Assembly: GCA_030040235.1 (NCBI GenBank)
Contig: JASHUC010000451.1
Coordinates: 1 to 12,141 of the forward strand
Reading direction: 5' to 3'
DNA from: Gammaproteobacteria bacterium
GTDB lineage: Bacteria; Pseudomonadota; Gammaproteobacteria; Steroidobacterales; Steroidobacteraceae
DNA: 12,141 bases
Below the pieces are notes generated by a model that was given only the letters and a program-made list of their open reading frames with translations, was not told the DNA's origin and did not search any database. The position numbers were made by a program, and so were the translations under genes. This document shows positions 5,704 through 12,141 of the stretch, piece after piece. How positions within the stretch are numbered: the stretch's first letter is position 1; each line of letters starts with the position of its first letter.

Positions 5704-6504
5704 ATGGCAGCGATCTTGCGAACATTGCTCACGGCCGTACGCGCACCTCGGGCGCGGCACCCATGGACCGCCGCGCTCACGGCGGTCGCGCTGGTGCTCG
5801 GCGCCGCCGGCCCGGCATCGAGCGGGGCCGCGGGAGCGGACGATGCGCCGCAGCTCAGGATTGGAATCATCGGCACGGGTCATATCGGGGGCACATTGGC
5901 CGCGCTCTGGGCCAAAGCCGGATACGAGCTGATGATCTCCTCGCGTCATCCCGCGCAGCTGCGGCCGCTGGCGCGTTCGCTCGGCCCCAACGTACGGGTC
6001 GGCGATCCCCGAGCGGCCGCGGCTTTCGGCGAGGTCGTCCTCGTCTCGGTTCCCTACGGTGCCTTGCCGCAGGTGGGCAAGGCGTTCGAACACGAGCTCG
6101 CGGGCAAGATCGTTCTCGACACCGGCAATCCCTATCCGCAGCGCGACGGTCCCATGGCGATCGAGGCGCGCCGCAAGGGCACCGGCGTCGCATCCGCCGA
6201 GTACCTGCCCGGCACGCGCCTGGTGCGCGCCTTCAACGCGATCAAGTCGACGGATCTTGCGACCCAGGGGCACCATTCCCCCGAGCTCTTCGCCATCCCG
6301 CTCGCGGGCGATGATGCGCAGGCGCTCGCCGTCGCCGCGCGGCTCGTGCGCGCTGCGGGGTTCGAGCCGGTGGTGGTCGGCGGTCTCGCGCGCGCGAAGG
6401 AGTTCGACGTAGGCACAGCGGTGTACGTGAAGCTCCTCACCGCATCGCAGCTGCGCGCCGCGCTGCATCTGCCCGCGAGCGGCCCTGGCGCGGGCGCCGG
6501 ATGA
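5704..6504 (+). CDS. Exported COG2085-type NADP-binding oxidoreductase (F420-dependent NADP reductase-like)
   Basis: The Rossmann domain begins LRIGIIGTGHIGG (51-63; dinucleotide motif GTGHIG) and continues with MISSRHP (77-83), whose Ser-Arg after strand 2 suggests NADP rather than NAD. VLVSVPY (112-118), VLDTGNPYPQRDG (137-149) and RLVRAFNAIKST (172-183) follow, all typical of COG2085 dinucleotide-binding enzymes related to F420:NADP reductase. Unusually, residues 1-50 add a basic start and a hydrophobic stretch (about 21-38) ending in Ala/Gly-rich sequence, a signal peptide or anchor that cytosolic relatives lack. ATG 5704 has AGGAG at 5693-5697, six bases upstream. The stop is one base from the next ATG, so it is translationally coupled to the two GST genes. 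The substrate is unknown. Confidence 0.85.
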   Translation: MAAILRTLLTAVRAPRARHPWTAALTAVALVLGAAGPASSGAAGADDAPQLRIGIIGTGHIGGTLAALWAKAGYELMISSRHPAQLRPLARSLGPNVRVGDPRAAAAFGEVVLVSVPYGALPQVGKAFEHELAGKIVLDTGNPYPQRDGPMAIEARRKGTGVASAEYLPGTRLVRAFNAIKSTDLATQGHHSPELFAIPLAGDDAQALAVAARLVRAAGFEPVVVGGLARAKEFDVGTAVYVKLLTASQLRAALHLPASGPGAGAG

Positions 6505-6505
6505 C

Positions 6506-7258
6506 ATGTCAACGGAGCTCTACTTCTTTCAGCCCCTCGGCACCAATTCCGGCAGGGTGTTTCTCGCGCTGCTCGAGAAGGGCGTCGAGTTCACCGAGCG
6601 CGAGCTCGACGGGCGGCAGTTCGAGCATCTGAGGCCCGAATACCTGGCAATCAACCCGCGGGGCCAGGTTCCGGCTCTCGTGCACCAGGGACGCGCACTC
6701 GCCGAGGGCGCCGCCATCTGCGAATACATCGACGAGGCGTTCGAGGGGCCTGCGCTCCGGCCGCACGATCCGCGCGCGCGCTGGAGCATGCGCTGGTGGT
6801 GCCGCTTCATCGAGCTGAACCTCGGGCGAGCGCTCATGATGATTCACTGGAACCGGATCGTGCCCGCCTTCGTCGGTGCGCGAACCCGTGCGCAGGTGGA
6901 GAGCATCATCGCGCGCGTGCCGGATCCGGACCGGCGCCGGGCCTGGCGCCGGGCCTACCTCAAGGAGACGCCCCCCGCGGAGCTCGAGGAGTCGCAGCGG
7001 CGCGTGCGCGAGGGATCGCGGCGCATCGAAGCGACGCTCGCGCGCACGGCCTGGATCGCGGGCACGAGTTTCTCGCTCGCCGACATCGATCTGCTCAACT
7101 TCTACGCCTTCGTCGCGCGATGGTCGCCCGAGATCGTGAATGAGAGCACGACGCCTCGCACGATGGCCTGGATCGGGCGGATGGAGGAGCGTCCGGCGGT
7201 GCGCGCCCTGCGCGCGCGCACGCGCATGCCACCGAACGCTCCTGCGCCCGCGCGCTGA
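6506..7258 (+). CDS. Glutathione transferase family protein, LigF-like (first of a tandem pair)
   Basis: A 250-residue protein with the GST layout: a thioredoxin-like N-domain with LGTNSGRVFLALLEKGVEF (11-29), where Ser15 aligns with the catalytic-region Ser of LigF-type beta-etherases, and NPRGQVPAL (50-58) with the cis-Pro. The all-helical C-domain includes RRAWRRAYLKETPPAELEES (144-163) and the GST motif SLADID (190-195). From memory, the helical half resembles LigF (aryl beta-ether cleavage with glutathione) more than ordinary GSTs; no alignment was run. At the glutathione gamma-Glu site the usual Glu-Ser pair is Glu67-Gly68. It starts one base after the oxidoreductase stop and shares an operon with the next gene, a diverged paralogue. 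Confidence 0.88.
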   Translation: MSTELYFFQPLGTNSGRVFLALLEKGVEFTERELDGRQFEHLRPEYLAINPRGQVPALVHQGRALAEGAAICEYIDEAFEGPALRPHDPRARWSMRWWCRFIELNLGRALMMIHWNRIVPAFVGARTRAQVESIIARVPDPDRRRAWRRAYLKETPPAELEESQRRVREGSRRIEATLARTAWIAGTSFSLADIDLLNFYAFVARWSPEIVNESTTPRTMAWIGRMEERPAVRALRARTRMPPNAPAPAR

Positions 7259-7281
7259 GCGTCGAACGGAGAGCTCGACAG

Positions 7282-8043
7282 ATGCTGGATCTTTATCACT
7301 GGGAGCCGAACGGCGCTTCGGCGCGCGTCATCATCGCCCTCGAGGAGAAGGGACTCGCCTATTCGAGCCACTATGTCGATCTCCTGCGCTTCGAGCAGCA
7401 CGCCCCGGAGTTCCTCGCGCTCAACGAAAGCGGTCAGGTTCCGGTGCTGGTGCGCGACGGGGTCTCCTACACCGAAGCGAGCGCGATCTGTGAGTACCTC
7501 GAGGAGGCGTTCCCGGGCGAGGCGCTCATGCCGGCCGATCCCCTCGGGCGTTGGCGCGTGCGGGTGTGGCAGAAGCATGTCGATGAGGTCCTGGCTCCCT
7601 CGGTCTGCGAGCTCGCCTGGCAAGCCTGTGGGCTCGCCGCATTCCAGGCACTCGAGCGCGGTCCCGCCGAGCCGCACCGCGCGCTCGAGCGCATTCAGGC
7701 TCCGGAACGGCGCGCGGCGTGGCAGGCGGCCCTCGGTGGCTTCACGGCGGAGCAGCTCGCGCTCGCTCGGAGCCGCGTCGAGGCGACAATCGCCAAGCTC
7801 GAGTCGGATCTGGCCGATTCTTCCTGGCTGGCCGGCCCGGGGTATTCGCTCGCCGATATCGCCGTCATCTCCTACGTCAAATACCTGCCGGCGCTCTACC
7901 CGGCCACGCTCAACGAGCGCACCACGCGCTGGATCCGCAGCATCGAGGCGCGCCCTGCCGTACGCGCTGCGCTCGCCCGCGGACGCATCGCCGATCCGTT
8001 CACGATCGCCGCTCCAGGCCCGGAGCAGGTGCGCTGGGGCTGA
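7282..8043 (+). CDS. Glutathione transferase family protein, LigF-like (second of a tandem pair)
   Basis: The 253-residue product has an N-domain starting LDLYHWEPNGASARVIIALE (2-21; Ser13 in the active-site position), ESGQVPVL (49-56) with the cis-Pro, and YTEASAICEYLEEAF (63-77). The helical C-domain contains the motif YSLADIAVI (188-196) and ends RWIRSIEARPAVRAAL (216-231). The usual Glu-Ser of the glutathione site is Glu65-Ala66. It shares its plan with the gene before it but is well diverged, so the duplication is old or the two came separately. ATG 7282 has GGAGAG at 7268-7273, eight bases upstream; the gap to the first GST gene is 23 bases. An aromatic-ether or detoxification role is inferred from resemblance to LigF-type enzymes only. 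Confidence 0.88.
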   Translation: MLDLYHWEPNGASARVIIALEEKGLAYSSHYVDLLRFEQHAPEFLALNESGQVPVLVRDGVSYTEASAICEYLEEAFPGEALMPADPLGRWRVRVWQKHVDEVLAPSVCELAWQACGLAAFQALERGPAEPHRALERIQAPERRAAWQAALGGFTAEQLALARSRVEATIAKLESDLADSSWLAGPGYSLADIAVISYVKYLPALYPATLNERTTRWIRSIEARPAVRAALARGRIADPFTIAAPGPEQVRWG

Positions 8044-8175
8044 AGGTTCTTTCATGAACACTTCGTAATCCTTCGAATCCCGAACTCCGGCCGCCACTCG
8101 AATGTCAGTGAGGTTGCGTGCCGGATGGTGCATGCGGCTCGTTGCGAGTCCGATTGCCCTGCCGGCGAATGTCAA

Positions 8176-8189
8176 ATGGAGACCTCCAT
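8176..8189 (+). promoter_or_regulatory. Inverted repeat covering the ribosome site and start of the His-rich gene
   Basis: ATGGAG (8176-8181) and CTCCAT (8184-8189) are complementary around AC. They include the GGAG ribosome site (8178-8181) and the first two bases of the start codon at 8188-8190. Folding would need a wider loop (ATGG with CCAT), so the stem is weak, but it could damp translation. Confidence 0.3.
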
Positions 8190-8361
8190 GTTCAAGAAGC
8201 TCGTTCCACTCGTGGGCTTGATGCTGCTCGCGGGTCCGGTGCTGACGGTGGCTGCGCCTGCTTCCTCGACGACCGCCACGGCGACGGCCCACACGATGAA
8301 GAAGACGCACAAGCACTCTCATCATCACAAGAAGTCGACGAAGGCCAAGACTCAGGCCTGA
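8188..8361 (+). CDS. Tiny secreted His/Lys-rich protein (57 aa)
   Basis: Residues 1-23 form a clear signal peptide (MFKK, then a Leu/Val/Gly core, ending TVAA). The mature part of about 34 residues has a Ser/Thr/Ala stretch, then MKKTHKHSHHHKKSTKAK (37-54), with six histidines in all (35, 41, 43, 45-47). It resembles in style acid-shock protein Asr and small periplasmic metal-binding proteins; I cannot say which. ATG 8188 has GGAG at 8178-8181, six bases upstream. An in-frame ATG at 8176 would add METS, and the frame extends to 8125. It lies 144 bases after the second GST gene and ends 20 bases before a strong terminator, so it may be its own transcript. The preceding gap (8044-8187) shows no clear promoter boxes. 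Confidence 0.72.
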   Translation: MFKKLVPLVGLMLLAGPVLTVAAPASSTTATATAHTMKKTHKHSHHHKKSTKAKTQA

Positions 8362-8381
8362 GCGCGCCTCGAGCGCGTGCC

Positions 8382-8409
8382 GAGGCCCGCCTCACGGCGG
8401 GCCTCTTTT
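8382..8409 (+). terminator. Strong intrinsic terminator
   Basis: GAGGCCCGCC (8382-8391) and GGCGGGCCTC (8396-8405) form a perfect 10-bp stem with a TCAC loop, followed at once by TTTT (8406-8409). It ends the His-rich gene transcript, and any read-through from the oxidoreductase/GST operon. Confidence 0.92.
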
Positions 8410-8423
8410 GCCTCCCGGGCGCT

Positions 8424-8441
8424 CCTCGAGACGCCTCGAGG
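8424..8441 (-). terminator. Hairpin directly after the glycoside hydrolase stop codon
   Basis: CCTCGAG (8424-8430) and CTCGAGG (8435-8441) form a perfect 7-bp stem with a 4-base loop touching the hydrolase stop codon (8442-8444). No T run follows on the minus strand. With the terminator at 8382-8409 it separates the two convergent genes; it may be a weak or Rho-assisted terminator. Confidence 0.4.
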
Positions 8442-10070
8442 TCAATCGGAGGCGCGAATGACTACGAGCTCGATGCCCGGAGGGGGCAGGGCGACGCGCA
8501 GGCGCAGCGTGCCACCCGGCTCGCGAGTGTGCTGCACGCGCGCGAGGACCGCTCCGGCAGCGATCCGATACCGCTCGACGATGTAGTGACGATCCGGCAG
8601 GCCGCGCACCGTCAAGTCGTAGCCGTCGCCGGCGGGCGCATCGGGCCCGGCGCGGCGCCCGCGGTCGCCGGCGGGGATCTGATAGTTGCTGATCAGAACC
8701 TGGATGGCGCGCCCGTCGCCCGAGCGGCCGGCCTCGACCGCAAACCCGCACCGGTCCGAGCCGCTCGTCTCGAGCTCGAAGGGCGTCGCCTTCATGCGCC
8801 CCACCGCGATCAATGCCCCGCCCGTCTCGTTCGCAGTAGCCCCGTCGTCGCCGAAGAGGTTGTCGGCGCGATAGAGCGCGGCAAGATCGACCGGTGCGTG
8901 CTGCATGTAAATGAGCGCGGTTGCCACGAAGGCGGCGCGTTGGATATCGGAAGGCCGCGGATAGACCAGCCCGTAGTTCCACTCGTCGAGTACGTTCAGG
9001 GTGTTGTGGAAGCCGAAGCGGTCGAGCCGTGCGCGAACCACCGCTCCGATGCGCACGAAATCGAGCGGATCCTGCGAGTCGGTCGCGTACCAGTGCCAGG
9101 AGTAGAAGTCGAGCGGCAGGTGCTCGGCGCGCACGAACTCGAGAAAGCCGTCGCGGAACGGGGTCGGCTCGTTCGGCTTGGCGAGCGCCGGGCCGCCGAC
9201 GAGGGCAGTGGGATCGGCGCGCTTTACCGCACGGGCGAGCTTTGCGTAGAGCGCGTAGTACTGCTGCGGGGTGCCGCCCCAGAACAGCCTATCCAGGTCG
9301 GGCTCGTTCCAGATCTCGAAGTAGCGCAGCCCATAGCGGTAGCCATGGTCCCAGCCGCGGTTGTAATGCAGCACGATGTGCTCGACGACCGTGGCGTAGC
9401 GGTCGAGGTCCTTCGGCGGAGTCACATCGGAGGTTTCGCTGCGCCCGAGCCGGAAGATCGTCTGCGCCCCGATGTTGACGATCGAGGCGATCAGCCGATC
9501 GGTTGGCTCGAAGTGATAGCTTCGCGGGTCGTTCGGATCGGCGCTCGCATCGGGATAGATGTCGAGCGCGCTGCGGGTCGAGGGAACATCGAATCCGCCG
9601 GCCTCACCCGGAGGCGGCGGCTTATCGAAGTGGGCGTCGATGTCTCCCGGCCCGTAGGCATCATGCGTGCGAACGAGGTCGATGCGCGCTTCGCGGTAGC
9701 CCTGCGCGGTGTCGATCCCCTCGGGCATGTTCCAGCCACCGAAGGTGAAGCTCGGCGGCTTGTGCACGCCGGGCGCAGGGGCGCCGTTCACCCCTTGCAG
9801 GGAGCGCAGGTGGTCGATCGTGCGGCGCGCATCGACCACAACGGGCCGCAGCGCGCGGGCGGCGTGCGACACCGGGGCGCATGCCAGCGGCTCGCGCGTC
9901 GCGGAATCGCCTGCCGCTGAGGCAGCCGCCCCTCCGGCGAGCGCGCAGGCGGCCGCAAAGCATGCGGTCACGCCGGCGATCACGCGCGGCGCGAGCGCGC
10001 TCAGGCCCAAAATGCGCCGTCCGCAGCCAAATCCGCTCGGTACCCCGGGAGCCGGGCCCGCACGTATCAT
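8442..10070 (-). CDS. Secreted GH39-like (clan GH-A) glycoside hydrolase
   Basis: The 542-residue product has a basic N-terminus and a hydrophobic Ala-rich signal segment (about 20-52), so it is exported. The catalytic barrel shows [10 protein letters not shown] (91-100), [13 protein letters not shown] (133-145), [18 protein letters not shown] (249-266) with the acid/base candidate Glu256, [14 protein letters not shown] (322-335), and [11 protein letters not shown] (357-367) with the nucleophile candidate Glu363. A beta-rich C-domain follows (about 430-542). The WNEPD and DEWN pair is typical of GH39 (beta-xylosidase, alpha-iduronidase and PslG-like enzymes), but substrate cannot be read from sequence. 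ATG 10068-10070 is the likely start; a TTG two codons upstream is possible. It is divergent from the phenylacetate operon with only 33 bases between starts, and unrelated to it by function. Confidence 0.83.
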   Translation of the reverse strand: MIRAGPAPGVPSGFGCGRRILGLSALAPRVIAGVTACFAAACALAGGAAASAAGDSATREPLACAPVSHAARALRPVVVDARRTIDHLRSLQGVNGAPAPGVHKPPSFTFGGWNMPEGIDTAQGYREARIDLVRTHDAYGPGDIDAHFDKPPPPGEAGGFDVPSTRSALDIYPDASADPNDPRSYHFEPTDRLIASIVNIGAQTIFRLGRSETSDVTPPKDLDRYATVVEHIVLHYNRGWDHGYRYGLRYFEIWNEPDLDRLFWGGTPQQYYALYAKLARAVKRADPTALVGGPALAKPNEPTPFRDGFLEFVRAEHLPLDFYSWHWYATDSQDPLDFVRIGAVVRARLDRFGFHNTLNVLDEWNYGLVYPRPSDIQRAAFVATALIYMQHAPVDLAALYRADNLFGDDGATANETGGALIAVGRMKATPFELETSGSDRCGFAVEAGRSGDGRAIQVLISNYQIPAGDRGRRAGPDAPAGDGYDLTVRGLPDRHYIVERYRIAAGAVLARVQHTREPGGTLRLRVALPPPGIELVVIRASD

Positions 10071-10103
10071 GTGCAAATCATCCGAACGCGGGAGCGAGGT
10101 TCA

Positions 10104-11102
10104 GTGTACACGCAGGGACTGGACAGTGCGGGAGCGGAGCAGGGCGCCCCGGAGGCCGCCGAGCGCGCGGCCGCGCTCCGGTTCCAGGCGCGCATCGACG
10201 CGGATGAGCGGATCGAGCCCAAGGATTGGATGCCCGAGGCCTATCGCCAGACGCTCATTCGCCAGATCTCCCAGCACGCGCACTCGGAGATCGTGGGCAT
10301 GCTGCCCGAAGGCAACTGGATCACGCGCGCGCCGAGCTTGCGCCGCAAGGCCGTGCTCATTGCCAAGGTCCAGGACGAGGGCGGCCACGGCATGTATCTG
10401 TACGGGGCGGCCGAGACGCTCGGCATCTCGCGCGAGCAGATGACCGCGCAGCTGCTCGCCGGCACCGCGAAGTATTCGAGCATCTTCAACTATCCGACCC
10501 CGACCTGGGCGGACGTGGGTGCCATCGGCTGGCTCGTCGACGGGGCCGCGATCATCAACCAGATTCCGCTCTGCCGGTGCTCGTATGGACCTTATGCGCG
10601 GGCGATGGTGCGGATCTGCAAGGAGGAGAGCTTTCACCAGCGGCAGGGGTTCGAGATCATGCTGGCGCTCGCGCGTGGCACGCCCGAGCAGCGGCGCATG
10701 GCGCAAGGGGCGCTCGATCGCTGGTGGTGGCCCTCGCTCATGATGTTCGGGCCGAGCGATGCCCAGTCGAAGCACACCGCGCAGTCGATGCGCTGGAAGA
10801 TCAAGCGCTTCACGAATGACGAGCTCCGTCAGCATTTCGTGGACGTGACGGTCCCGCAAGCCGATTACCTCGGGCTGCAGGTGCCCGACGGGGCGCTGCG
10901 CTTCGACGCCGCCACCGGCCATTGGCGATTCGGCGAGATCGACTGGCGCGAGTTCCAGAACGTCCTCAAAGGCGACGGCCCCTGCAATCGCGAGCGTCTC
11001 GCGGCGCGCCGCCGCGCGCACCAGGAGGGCCGCTGGGTGCTTGAAGCGGCGCTCGCGCACGCCGCGAAGCAGCGGGCGCGTGCCGCGGAGCAGGCAGCAT
11101 GA
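10104..11102 (+). CDS. paaA: Phenylacetyl-CoA 1,2-epoxidase subunit A (catalytic)
   Basis: PaaA is the di-iron oxygenase subunit that, with PaaC and reductase PaaE, turns phenylacetyl-CoA into its ring 1,2-epoxide, the committed step of aerobic phenylacetate degradation. The 332-residue product matches E. coli PaaA along its length: [20 protein letters not shown] (41-60), [16 protein letters not shown] (68-83), the metal-ligand motifs QDEGGH (90-95) and EESFH (174-178), YSSIFNYP (124-131), and [12 protein letters not shown]. Both E-x-x-H motifs are intact. I chose GTG 10104-10106 because relatives start near this Tyr-Thr-Gln and GAGG lies at 10096-10099, though only four bases away. The frame extends to a GTG at 10071. 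It is the first gene of the operon and overlaps paaB by four bases. Confidence 0.97.
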   Translation: MYTQGLDSAGAEQGAPEAAERAAALRFQARIDADERIEPKDWMPEAYRQTLIRQISQHAHSEIVGMLPEGNWITRAPSLRRKAVLIAKVQDEGGHGMYLYGAAETLGISREQMTAQLLAGTAKYSSIFNYPTPTWADVGAIGWLVDGAAIINQIPLCRCSYGPYARAMVRICKEESFHQRQGFEIMLALARGTPEQRRMAQGALDRWWWPSLMMFGPSDAQSKHTAQSMRWKIKRFTNDELRQHFVDVTVPQADYLGLQVPDGALRFDAATGHWRFGEIDWREFQNVLKGDGPCNRERLAARRRAHQEGRWVLEAALAHAAKQRARAAEQAA

Positions 11103-11386
11103 CAAAAGAGGAATGGCCTCTGTACGAGGTGTTCATCCGGGCCCGCTCGGGACTCGAGCACAAGCACGTCGGCAGCGTGCATGCGGCCGATGCGCGCATG
11201 GCGCTCGAGCACGCGCGCGATGTGTACACGCGGCGCCAGGAGGGGGTGAGCATCTGGGTCGTCAGGTCGCTGGACATCCTCGCCTCCGACCCGGCCGAAG
11301 CGGATGCCCTGTTCGAGCCGGCGCGTGACAAGGTGTACCGCCACCCGACGTTCTATGCGATCCCGGAGGAGGTCAAGAATCTTTGA
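11099..11386 (+). CDS. paaB: Phenylacetyl-CoA 1,2-epoxidase subunit B
   Basis: A 95-residue small structural subunit of the epoxidase complex, of typical length for PaaB. It matches the family throughout: [20 protein letters not shown] (5-24), [20 protein letters not shown] (30-49), SIWVV (51-55) and the ending [15 protein letters not shown] (78-92). Its ATG overlaps the paaA stop (ATGA), so translation is coupled. PaaB is thought to help assemble PaaA-PaaC into the larger complex; this is family knowledge. Confidence 0.97.
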   Translation: MTKEEWPLYEVFIRARSGLEHKHVGSVHAADARMALEHARDVYTRRQEGVSIWVVRSLDILASDPAEADALFEPARDKVYRHPTFYAIPEEVKNL

Positions 11387-12141
11387 GCCCCGCGCGCATC
11401 GAAGCTTCGCCCACCGCGCGGCTGCGCTACCTGATGCGGCTCGCCGACACGAGCCTCGTGCTCGCGCAGCGGCTCGGGGAGTGGGCGGGCTACGCACCGG
11501 CCCTCGAGGAGGATCTGGGGCTTGCGAACGTCGCGCTCGACCTTCTGGGGCAGGCACGCCTGCTCTTGACCTACGCGGCCGAGCTCGAAGCCCGTGGTCG
11601 AAGCGAAGACGACCTCGCCTTCTCGCGTGACGAGGGCGAGTTCCTCAATTTCGCGCTCGCGGAACAACCGAACGGCGATTTTGCCGCGACGATCGTGCGC
11701 CAGGCCCTGCTCGATGCCTTTCAGCTCGTGCTGTACGAAGCCCTGCAGCACTCGAGCGATCGGCGCCTCGCGGCGATTGCCGCCAAATCCTTGAAGGAAA
11801 CGCGCTACCACTCGCGCTACAGCGCAGGCTGGCTCGTGCGCCTCGGGGACGGCACCGAGGAGAGTCACCGGCGCGCGCAGGCCGCGCTCGATGCGCTGTG
11901 GCGCTTCACGGGCGAGCTGTTCCAAGCGGACGAGATCGACGCCGAGATGGCCAGAGCGGGCGTGGCGCCCCCGCTCGCGGAATTGCAGCGCGCATGGTCG
12001 GCCGGGATCGAGCGCCTGCTGCGCGAGGCAACGCTCGAGCGACCGGCCGACGTGCCGTATCGCTGGCACGGCAAGCGCGGCGAGCACACCGAGCACCTCG
12101 GGTACCTGCTCGCCGAGATGCAGTTTCTCTATCGCGCCTAT
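11383..12141 (+). CDS. paaC: Phenylacetyl-CoA 1,2-epoxidase subunit C (C-terminal end cut by the window)
   Basis: PaaC is the structural partner of PaaA, a ferritin-like subunit. The 253 visible residues match E. coli PaaC: LVLAQRLGEWAGYAPALEED (25-44), LANVALDLLGQAR (47-59), AEQPNGDFAATIVRQ (93-107), KETRYHSRYSAGWL (138-151), ALWRFTGELFQADEID (171-186) and HTEHLGYLLAEMQFL (235-249). About 8 residues seem to be missing at the end, judging by the 248-residue E. coli protein. The start appears to be TTG 11383-11385, overlapping the paaB stop as TTGA, with AGGAGG at 11367-11372. The first in-frame ATG is at 11434, inside the conserved region, so it is too late. paaD and paaE are expected next, outside the window. 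Confidence 0.95.
   Translation, partial: MSPARIEASPTARLRYLMRLADTSLVLAQRLGEWAGYAPALEEDLGLANVALDLLGQARLLLTYAAELEARGRSEDDLAFSRDEGEFLNFALAEQPNGDFAATIVRQALLDAFQLVLYEALQHSSDRRLAAIAAKSLKETRYHSRYSAGWLVRLGDGTEESHRRAQAALDALWRFTGELFQADEIDAEMARAGVAPPLAELQRAWSAGIERLLREATLERPADVPYRWHGKRGEHTEHLGYLLAEMQFLYRAY

Noticed and set aside
5605..6507. Upstream extension of the RDD reading frame on the minus strand (total 515 codons)
   Set aside because: The RDD domain begins right after ATG 5602-5604, and the extension lies antisense to the well-supported oxidoreductase gene.
8051..8058. Palindrome TTCATGAA after the second GST gene as an operator
   Set aside because: Eight bases is too short to separate from chance, with no promoter boxes around it.
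8118..9920. A 600-codon open frame on the plus strand opposite the glycoside hydrolase
   Set aside because: It is a mirror frame of a clear GH39-like gene in GC-rich DNA; it has no recognisable domain, no ribosome site, and would run through the strong terminator at 8382-8409.
10101..11105. A 334-codon minus-strand frame opposite paaA
   Set aside because: It is the shadow of a highly conserved gene; paaA identity is certain.

Overview
The window is GC-rich DNA from a pseudomonad-type (Pseudomonadota) chromosome. The best guess is a GC-rich gammaproteobacterium of the Steroidobacter/Nevskia type, or a betaproteobacterium. That guess rests on gene content and codon use only (MdtAB-type efflux, aerobic phenylacetate degradation, beta-etherase-like glutathione transferases, many small proteins); no rRNA or other marker gene is present. 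I see no tRNA, insertion sequence, phage gene or CRISPR array. The one AT-rich pocket is at about 3110-3190.

Layout, left to right. (1) Positions 1-1993, minus strand: the start of an MdtB-like RND permease and a complete MdtA-like adaptor, an efflux operon cut by the window edge. A 302-base gene-free stretch (1994-2295) lies upstream. (2) 2296-3018, minus: an EntD/Sfp-type phosphopantetheinyl transferase with no carrier-protein gene beside it. (3) 3120-3225: two successive tandem repeats in the divergent gap before a 58-residue Myb/SANT-like DNA-binding protein. A hairpin, a palindrome and a small exported PsiF-like protein with four evenly spaced cysteines follow. (4) 3959-5604: a very basic coiled-coil protein, an unrecognised three-helix membrane protein, and an RDD membrane protein carrying a small pentapeptide-like insert. 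The last two overlap tail to tail. (5) 5704-8043, plus: a tightly packed three-gene operon of an exported COG2085-type NADP-binding oxidoreductase and two LigF-like glutathione transferases. (6) 8188-8361: a tiny secreted His/Lys-rich protein ending in a strong intrinsic terminator. (7) 8442-10070, minus: a secreted GH39-like glycoside hydrolase. (8) 10104-12141, plus: paaA, paaB and nearly all of paaC, the start of a phenylacetyl-CoA epoxidase operon, overlapping stop-to-start.

The clear functional units are RND drug/solvent export, phenylacetyl-CoA epoxidation, and a plausible but untested redox plus glutathione module that could act on aromatic ethers or other electrophiles. The most unusual parts are that oxidoreductase/GST module, the repeat-rich control region before the small DNA-binding gene, the PsiF-like protein with exact C-X20-C spacing, and the His-rich mini-protein.
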